This document shows positions 57,554 to 64,000 of a stretch of DNA of 64,000 nt, piece after piece (the stretch's first letter is position 1; the number at the start of each line of letters is the position of its first letter). The stretch comes from Tubulanus polymorphus (lineage: Eukaryota > Nemertea > Palaeonemertea > Tubulaniformes > Tubulanidae): positions 4,895,414 through 4,959,413 of the forward strand of contig NC_134034.1 of assembly GCF_964204645.1 (NCBI RefSeq). Reading direction: 5' to 3'. Made by a program: the position numbers and the translations under genes. Under the pieces are notes generated by a model. The model was not told the DNA's origin. It searched no databases and saw only the letters and a program-made list of their open reading frames with translations.

Positions 57554-58572
57554 GATGAAAATAAGTTTCACCAAACTCGGGGAAGAGGAATGTGAAATAT
57601 GTATCGAATACAAGAAGCATCGATGCAGTATGGAAGATTGTCAGATATGTCAATTCCATGAAAAGCACCAAGATTGTGTGAAAGAAGCAAGAAGTATGTA
57701 TAAGAATGATGCCAGTTAAATGTATGATGGTGAAACTATGATTGTATCCGCTGATTTAGAAAAGGTTATAATGTTACCCCGGTTACCTGGTGTGAAGACA
57801 GCTCTGTTTACAAGACGACTGGTTGCCTTCAACGAGACTTTTGCACCACTTGGAGCAAATTATTCGAGTATGAAACCTACAGGTGTGATTTGGACAGAGG
57901 CAGTAAGTGGAAGAAATGTCGAAGATATTGCCAGTTGTTTCGTCAAATTCCTGAGATCATCCCCGTGCCGAGATACGGAAAATATTATCATTTACTGTGA
58001 CAACTGTAGTGGTCAGAATAAGAATTGGACCCTATATAGTGCTCTGTGTAGAGAGGTTAATATGAATGACGAAAACAAAACTGTAGTCTTGAAATACCTT
58101 GAGAAAGGTCACACATTTATGAGTACGGATACATTCCACAGTAAAGTTGAGAGAGAAATGAAAAGGCGAAAAAATGTATATGATTTAGACGATTACAAAT
58201 CAGTCATTGAAAAAAATGGCACTGCTATCGTCATGCAACATACCGAATGTCCAGTGGAAGATATACTTTGAAACCACACTTAGCAGCGGTTAAATCGTTA
58301 TGTTTAAAGCTGGATCGACTAAGATTTTCTGGAAAGAATCCTACAACTCAGTAGAATATAATGAGCGAGTTTCTGAAAAAAAAAGGTTGCTGCCATGATC
58401 CTTAACCGCCAAAATATGTATCAGCATCGTGAAAATGACAGGGGTATACCAGGTCCAAAGAAACAGGATATTTGCTCAAAACTATGTCCACTTATACCGA
58501 TGAATAGAAGGTCGTATTGGGAAAACTTAGCCATCAATGATAGTTCTCGCGACTTGATAAGTCAATATGAAT
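57554..58572 (+). pseudogene. Element Q gene, C-terminal part (D-N-C-S-GQNKN nuclease-like)
   Basis: Opens MKISFTKLGEEECEICI with a Cys/His cluster (CSMEDCQIC, H, C), then a TAA at 57717-57719 in the same frame, then the conserved core: VSADLEKVIMLPRLPGVKT, LFTRRLVAFNETFAPLG, VIWTEAVSGRN, IIIYCDNCSGQNKNW near 57990, KYLEKGHTFMSTDTFHSKVE near 58095. Acidic residues in SADL, YCDN and STDTFHS could form a DDE-type site. After the stop at 58271 a different frame gives CSKLCPLIPMNRRSYWENL to 58572. The family is widespread as multi-copy genes in invertebrates; I am not certain of its superfamily name. Confidence 0.75.
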
Positions 58573-59214
58573 AGACTAAAGAGCATGATTAAGCATAGGC
58601 TAATAATTATGAGTTTTGTTTACAAAGTTTGTATTCGTTATATTAGAATAATACATACATTGCAATGTTACTGTTTATTGCACCGTTGTTCGGATCAATC
58701 GAAATATAGGGGATACTGTAGATCCACGAATTTAAAAATGAGATTTTATGTTAAACGTCCTTAGATCGACTTATCTGAAATAGATTGTCATAATTTGTTA
58801 GGTATACTTGGGATAAATTTTTTCATCATTATACATCAATTATGAATAATAATGAAATTTGTTTTTGATATTGAATTTTCAGTCTGATGTGTCCATTAAC
58901 TTCCTTTTGTTAAAGAAAATGGCCCTGTAAAAAGTGTTTTTATGATCGATTATACGACAGAAGGAAGTAAGTTGACGTACTTTGTTAAATATGCCAGATA
59001 TTTAAACGATATTTTCTGACATAAAGAAGTATATCAAAAACTACCAGAATCCTGCATAAATTACGGAAATAACTTCATATATAGGTACTAGGGGGATACT
59101 TAAACACTATGAGGTATAATTCTTAATGTTCTGTGATTTTTTAGTTTGGAGGGGCAATGGTTTTTAACGAAAAATCTTTCACGCCAAATTTCTCAAAACA
59201 GTACACAAGGAACA
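58573..59214. other. 3' non-coding part of element Q
   Basis: No gene. Holds right-side subterminal motifs (CTTCCTTTTGTTA near 58898, AGAAGGAAGTA near 58962, ACATAAAGAAGTA near 59018) and precedes the right terminal repeat. Confidence 0.5.
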
Positions 59215-59240
59215 TACACCCTTTTGTCAGAAATGGGCAG

Positions 59241-59827
59241 AATTGTTCTATCAGTCGGCAATTAATGGCCAAAGAATTATTTTCAGTGAACAACAATTGC
59301 TGAGCAATCTCCTGGAGATTATCCGATTAAATCCAGTACAATTAGAGGACAGTGAAATAAGCCCAGACACCGAAAACCAGGTAAGAATCAAACCAACATC
59401 AGCTCGTCAAGTATCACACGAAGCACAGAAAAAGAAATTAGCCGAGAAACTCATGCAAGCACGTGACAAGCGGAAAATAGCAATAAGCAACAAGCGGAAA
59501 TTGCCTTTTTATTCCGCTGATACCCAGCTTCTTGTCGGCCTAAAAATTCAACATCGCTTCAAAGTGGATAGTGAGCTTGCTTGGTTTGATGGAGTTGTCA
59601 CTCAAATAGCCAGGTATCATGATGACCCCCTTAAAACATTATTTGTGGTCGGATATGATGATGATGACAACGACGATGAGGGTGACTGGGAATTTCCACT
59701 GCTGAAAGACCTAAGTATTGGTGACCTTATTGTACTGGATGGCGACAAAAGAAGTGCTGTCTATTCGTGTACCAATTCACGAATGTTTTGTTTAATGAAA
59801 AATAGTCATTTAATTCTAGTCATATGA
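59241..59827 (+). pseudogene. Family M copy, C-terminal part with Tudor/chromo-like domain
   Basis: Resumes the frame interrupted at 50819: QSAINGQRIIFSEQQLLSNL, a basic linker, then a compact domain at about 59530-59760 (VGLKIQHRFKVDSELAWFDG, VVGYDDDDNDDEGDWEFPLL, IGDLIVLDGD). The W-F-x-G, Y-D-D and hydrophobic pattern resembles Tudor/chromo-barrel-like ends of multi-copy invertebrate and fish proteins. The frame is open to TGA at 59825-59827. Confidence 0.75.
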
Positions 59828-60613
59828 ATTCTTTCCTTTCTAGTCAAATGAATGCTGGTCATTCTAGTCCATCAAATGCTGGTCATTCTAGTCAAATTAA
59901 TTCTAGTCAAAAGAATTCTATTTACATTCTCACTGTTCATATATTATTTATCACTTTAGTTATTCATGCATTGCTAGTCATATCCATTTGCATGAATTTT
60001 GTTATTTCCTTTAACAATCAATGTTTTAGCAGTAACTTATACATTTTCTTCATTTCAGAACCTAGATATTCTATAAATCAATATTACTTTTTGCATGATT
60101 TAATGTCACTGCTAACAACACATTCAGTTATATTTTATTTTCATATATAGGTTCAACTGTAGTGGCCCGGGTGTAAGTATAAACTACCTAGAGTATGGTG
60201 GGCTCCCACCGTACTGCTCGGGCAGATTTGAAGAAAAAAAAATCTCTCTTTTAATTCTAGGTTCATTCGTATTCATTTGAAAAAAAGTCGATTTAATTGT
60301 GATTCGATTTCTTTTCTGTATCAATAAACAAATCAATTTTAGCAATTAATCAATTATCAATTTTACTCATTACATTCATTTTTTTGTGTTTACTTGATCC
60401 ATTAACAAAAGGCCTACATTTTTCGATTTAATTGTGATTCGATTTCTTTTATGTCAATAAATTAATTTGTAAGATTATATTTATTCACTTTTTTAAAAAT
60501 ACTTGACTAATTAATCTCTTTCAAATATGGTTCGACCTGTGATACTGTGGTGTCCTGGGTGTGGAGTATAAACTACCTGGAGTATGGTGGGCTCCCACTG
60601 TACTGCTTGGGCC
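59828..60613 (+). repeat. 3' flank of family M with repeated palindrome half-sites
   Basis: Starts with a run of TCTAGTCA-type repeats (59815-59910). Then a segment of about 75 bp occurs twice (60151-60225, 60531-60613), each with the arm of the 43.4-kb palindrome, and a TTTAATTGTGATTCGATTTC stretch also occurs twice (60293, 60426). Non-coding; the plus-strand ORF at 59824-60150 is repeat plus AT-rich DNA. Confidence 0.6.
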
Positions 60614-61077
60614 CTAAGTATCTCGATCTGGACCTGTCCTTATTTGATTTCTTAAAAAATACTGTGACTATTTTTGCAATGGGAATTTTTGCTTTTTCTA
60701 TGTTCAGTGGCTGTGATAATAATGTGGATAGTTCTGTGATATATGCTCTAATCAATAATTACCGTGCTCGCTGCTAATGCTATGGCCTTTTTTGATGATT
60801 TTTGTATATCCCTAATTGATGTATATTCCGAATTAAGTTAGATTTGTGTGTTATTGTGTTTAATAGGAACCAAAAAACAAAACAAAATTGATAAAATTAG
60901 AAAAAAAACCCCAAAAATTTTATTTGAATTTAGTTGTTTGATTTTTTTATCGGGAGAACTTACTTGAGAAGCATAGGTTAGGTTAGCTTAGGATAGGTTA
61001 AGTTAGGTGTACAGCGGCATATCCAGCAGCCTGTAATATCAGATGTTGATAATACCATTGGATATTACAGGTTGCTC

Positions 61078-61142
61078 GACATGTCTGCAACCACTCAACT
61101 TAGATAGTTGCACTGATGAGTCCTCGAGGGACGAAACATGTC
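61078..61142 (+). ncRNA. Hammerhead ribozyme (HHR1), well-formed
   Basis: GACATGT (stem III, 61078-61084), C at 61085 as the cleavage position, TGCAAC (61086-61091), 15-nt loop, GTTGCA (61107-61112), CTGATGAG (61113-61120), TCC-TCGAG-GGA, CGAAAC and ACATGTC (61136-61142). Stem III 7 bp, stem I 6 bp, stem II 4 bp with the G-C closing pair; every conserved core base is present. Ends open in stem III (type III layout). Confidence 0.88.
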
Positions 61143-61210
61143 AATAGTATTTATAAAAATCCTTCTTTTCTCTTTTAGGTCAGGAGCCCTTAGTTTAGAC
61201 TGTTTGCATC

Positions 61211-62103
61211 ATGTATCGAGTTATCAGATCGGGCTGGTGTGAATCTGCTTTAAACAGCGAAGTGTGTGTTCGTAGGCGGTGTGGAATGAGACACTTGGGC
61301 CGGCAGATGTGTCTATTTGACAGCCATTGTCATTTAGACATTCTGCAGACAAGGCACGGCTTGTCCTTGTCGGGGTGTAGCCTACCAAGCTGTTTCCGGG
61401 GCTGCGTTACTGTGTTCTGCCATCCTTCCAGGTATAAACTACTTGAGAAGTTGGTGAACCAGGACAATGTCTGGGCAGCCGTGGGTTTGCACCCCAAGTG
61501 TGCGGATGGTTACCGTGAGGCGCTTCCTCGCATCAAGCGGATGCTGGAGGCCTCCCCAAAAGTGGTGGCTCTTGGGGAGTGTGGCTTGGACTACAGTGTT
61601 CCAAGCCCTCGGAGGTGTGAACAGCGCGAGGTGTTCACGGAGTTGCGTCGCTTGGCCGTACGGAGGGGGAAGATTTTGGTTGTGCACACGAGGGAGAGAG
61701 ATGCTGTACGTGACTGTTTTGCAATTATGCAACAGGAATTGCCACGCTCTCACCCGGTGCACATGCATTGTTTCCCGGAAGGATGGGTCTCTGCAAAACC
61801 CTACCGAGATTATTTTACTAATTTGTGTTTTGGAGTTACAGGTATGGTAACGGACCCCCGGCAAAACTAAGGGGTTCGTGATCTAATCCGCAATGTTTCT
61901 CTTCACAGGTTATTGCTAGAGACTGATGCACCGTATTTGCCGCCGAAAACAATGCCGGACTACCGACTTACCCATCCTGGTCATGTTTTTACCAGGCTCT
62001 GGCTGTAGCTGACATAAAACAATTGTCAGTTACAGAAGTAGGAGTCCGTACATATGAAAACGCGGTAAAACTCTATGGTTTACCAGCACTTACTGAACAC
62101 TAG
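61211..62103 (+). pseudogene. TatD-type metal-dependent DNase (TATDN2-like), unit T copy 3
   Basis: TatD nucleases cut DNA with two metals in a TIM-barrel site. The copy starts at ATG 61211 (in-frame ATG at 61307 is an alternative immediately before the domain). All ligands are readable: FDSHCHLD (HxH) near 61316, VALGECGLDY (Glu) near 61565, VVHTRE (His) near 61678, MHCFPEGW (His) near 61762, LLLETDAPYLPP (Asp) near 61910. One in-frame TAA at 61868-61870 and one indel near 61990 break it; after the indel ENAVKLYGLPALTEH ends at 62101-62103. The decay is slight, so the gene was functional recently. It belongs to a repeat, not a single-copy host gene. Confidence 0.87.
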
Positions 62104-62289
62104 TTGAGTGGTGTAATGATGATTGTGTAAGAACATATACTACTTTCAGGCGGCAGATATTTGAGTGTGCTCTATCTCTTAGCAAATGTAATACATTAAA
62201 AATGGCTCAGGAATCAAGACAGGTGATCTCATCTATTAAATGTTTATTTCTGTTCCAGACAAGCCTCCTCCGATGATGGATTGAACCGA

Positions 62290-62372
62290 TGCATGTATGT
62301 AGCTACTAATTTTACACTTTAGTTTTCTATTAGCGAGCTGCACTGATGATTCCTGGATGGATGAAACATGCA
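62290..62372 (+). ncRNA. Hammerhead ribozyme (HHR2)
   Basis: TGCATGT (62290-62296), A at 62297 as the cleavage position, TGTAGCT (62298-62304) pairing with AGCTGCA (62336-62342; one G-U), CTGATGA (62343-62349), TTCC-TGGAT-GGAT, GAAA (62363-62366) and ACATGCA (62366-62372). Stem III 7 bp, stem I 7 bp plus an inner TAAT/ATTA. Stem II has three pairs and a U-U where G-C is usual. Confidence 0.7.
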
Positions 62373-62614
62373 TTGGATCATTCCAGTTAACATAAGCTGT
62401 AAAAACCTGAAACGACTAAAAATATACATTAGTATATAAGATATCGTCAAAACACAGGCGTTATGGATTTTGGTCACGTGGTCACATTTCCCAATTTTAA
62501 AGAGGAATCTCAAGGAATGTAAGGTAGACACATTCTTTATTTACCTAAAACCGCCATAAGATTCTACTAGGTAAATTCATGTTAAGGTAATGCCCAGTGA
62601 AAGGAAGATATTCA

Positions 62615-62990
62615 AATACTGGTCGGTTTGATACCCATCATGACATAATTTGTTACGATCGCATCAAGCACATTGTTACCATGGCAACAATATAGGCGGC
62701 CATTTTACTTTTTCAAAATGGCGGACATCCTTATCGTCGTGGCAACTTTTTATATCCTATCGGTTGTTATTGAATGAATTCTGGTTGATTTGATACCTAT
62801 CATGGCATACTTTGCTACAAGTGGATGGAGGAATTACTGTCATGGCAACAATGTTTTCGGCCATTTTACTTTTTTCAAAATGGCGGACACCATTGTTATC
62901 ATTACAACTTTTTACCTCCCATCGGTTGTTATTGAATCCATTCTTGTCGGTTTGATACCAATCATGGCATACTTCATATCTAATCACGTT
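62615..62990. repeat. 161-bp tandem repeat
   Basis: TTTGATACC-ATCATG-CATA recurs at 62628, 62789 and 62951; GGCCATTTTACTTTTT-CAAAATGG recurs at 62698 and 62859. About 2.3 units. The first unit overlaps the tail of unit T. Contained ORFs are repeat artefacts. Confidence 0.82.
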
Positions 62991-63754
62991 ATTGCCGCGT
63001 TTGGCAGCCATATTGGATTTCAATATGGCCGCCGTTACTATTATATGGTTTCCACGGCAACTCTTTTCTCTTTTTTGTAAGATGTTATTATTTTTATGTC
63101 AGATCATGTATAATGATACTCTGGATCTGAAAATAACGTTAATATTGTCATTTTTCTCAATATTGCATATAAGCTGCTTAATTAATTATGCGCTTAATTA
63201 ATTATGCAAATTAGACTAATTAACATAATGATTAATTAGTTTTAACATCATCATTTTAAATAAGACTTTGGTCCTTAGGTCCTCTGTGAATTTGGTAACC
63301 ATTGCATCAAAATTCCAAAAGATATAACCATTTACATATGAATATCCTATTTCATTCAGCTCAAAAACAGCCAATTTGGTCACCATTTGACCTCTTGACC
63401 TTTAATTCATTTCTCATGAAGACTTTGAAGGCTGGAAAGTGTACGACTAATTCCTTCATAACTTTTGAACCGCTTGACCGATTTTGGTTCTGTAAATTGC
63501 TATGATCTTATATTCAACCCTTCTTTCACATATGCCTTTGAAATTGTTTCTGTAGTGTTTAGAAAATTTTCACTTGAAAACCCTACTTAAAAGCAGCAAA
63601 ACCTTGACACTTGCTGTCTGACTCTTTAATTGAAAATGAACTAAAGTGTAATGCGCAATCACATGACAAAAATACCCAAATTTTCCGCCCTTCAATTGCT
63701 TATAACTTTTGAACCGCTTGACCGGTTTTGATTCTGTAAATTGCTGTAGGCTAT
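62991..63754. other. Gene-free stretch with a short duplicated segment
   Basis: No gene. ATAACTTTTGAACCGCTTGA and its flank occur at 63458 and 63703. ORFs here have no motif. Confidence 0.45.
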
Positions 63755-63893
63755 GTAGGGTTTTCAGATCACGTGACCAAAATCGGCCATAGCGCCGGGA
63801 AACCTCCACTTCAAATTTGTTTTGCTCTATAAAAACTATATTTTTAATTGAAAGTATATGAATTGTGTTTTTAAATAAAGATATTAATGATAA
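63755..63893 (+). repeat. Dispersed repeat, copy 2
   Basis: Near-identical partner of 44814-44955; it stops exactly where the family M leader begins. Confidence 0.85.
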
Positions 63894-64000
63894 AAAACGA
63901 TGTTGAAAATATTACATTGATCCGAAACATATTCGCCGAGATATTAGCAGCTGAGTCGGGAGCGCGCTGTAAATTTGAACACTAGCAGGTGCGCGCTCTA
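63894..64000 (+). repeat. Start of another family M copy (leader), cut by the window end
   Basis: Identical by eye over about 107 bp to 47333-47441 (AACGATGTTGAAAATATTAC, GAGTCGGGAGCGCGCTG). The sequences just before differ, so this marks the 5' boundary of the repeat. Confidence 0.8.

Larger units (their letters stand above)
50820..59240. mobile_element. Element Q: DNA transposon with 26-bp TIRs, 8.4 kb including nested insertions
   Basis: Terminal repeats start CTGCCCATTTCTGACAAAA on both ends (50820-50845; 59240-59215 inverted), 25 of 26 identical. AATT flanks both ends. The family M frame and sequence resume exactly outside, and the uninterrupted family M fragment at 18090 shows the empty target with one AATT. 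Its own gene is at 51541-52335 and 57554-58572, split by Harbinger-2. Confidence 0.88.
60835..62658 (+). mobile_element. Unit T copy 3: TatD-carrying repeat bracketed by hammerheads
   Basis: Boundaries are the limits of similarity to copy 1 (7250-8195, left part) and copy 2 (23373-24459, right part). Order: A-rich start, TTAGG-like words at 60977-61016, HHR1 at 61078-61142, TatD gene 61211-62103, HHR2 at 62290-62372, shared tail to TTTGTTACG. No reverse transcriptase, no terminal inverted repeats found. How it moves is unknown. Confidence 0.7.

Noticed and set aside
59824-60150. Small membrane-protein ORF
   Set aside because: It consists of TCTAGTCA-type repeats and AT-rich DNA after the end of family M coding.
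60977-61016. Telomeric TTAGG repeat
   Set aside because: Only irregular TTAGG-like words that are part of the unit T leader.
62757-63080. Overlapping ORFs on both strands
   Set aside because: They fall within the 161-bp tandem repeat and show no protein motif.

Overview
This window looks like a transposon graveyard from a repeat-rich animal genome, most likely a marine invertebrate; the phylum cannot be fixed from the sequence. Evidence for an animal nuclear genome: spliceosomal introns with GT-AG ends inside transposase genes, LINE remnants with short-repeat tails, a Ty3/Gypsy element primed by tRNA-Leu, Harbinger and hAT elements, MITEs and hammerhead ribozymes. I see no ordinary single-copy host gene, rRNA, complete tRNA or CRISPR.

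Layout. 1-2.9 kb: decayed LINE. 4.0-6.2 kb: Harbinger-1, complete with terminal inverted repeats but with a broken transposase. 7.0-20.9 kb: mosaic of (a) fragments of a large repeated protein family called here family M, (b) TatD-nuclease fragments (unit T and a second, distinct TatD), and (c) debris of Gypsy elements (pol end, zinc-finger ORF, LTR pieces). 21.3-23.4 kb: hAT-type transposase pseudogene whose intron holds a MITE. 23.4-24.5 kb: second copy of unit T. 24.5-39.2 kb: a diverged family M copy, split in two by a young 11.5-kb Gypsy element (27106-38599) whose target duplication lies in codons of family M. 39.3-40.0 kb: CR1/L2-like LINE end. 40.8-43.4 kb: family M copy with an N-terminal SGNH-hydrolase-like domain, ending at a near-perfect 34-bp-arm palindrome. 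43.4-47.3 kb: gene-free, with a hammerhead ribozyme. 47.3-60.2 kb: a family M copy split by an 8.4-kb DNA transposon (element Q), itself split by a Harbinger element (Harbinger-2) with an apparently intact two-exon transposase, which contains two more small insertions. 60.8-62.7 kb: unit T copy 3, a TatD pseudogene flanked on both sides by hammerhead ribozymes. The last 107 bases begin another family M copy.

Most notable: (1) a TatD DNase repeat unit bracketed by hammerhead ribozymes, in at least three copies; (2) family M, a large multidomain protein family of unassigned superfamily present in about nine copies or fragments; (3) a Gypsy element with a textbook -1 frameshift site and a zinc-finger ORF in the env position; (4) a four-level nest of insertions whose joins can be read from coding continuity.

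All names such as family M, unit T, element Q and repeat R are working labels for this window. Similarities between copies were judged by eye.
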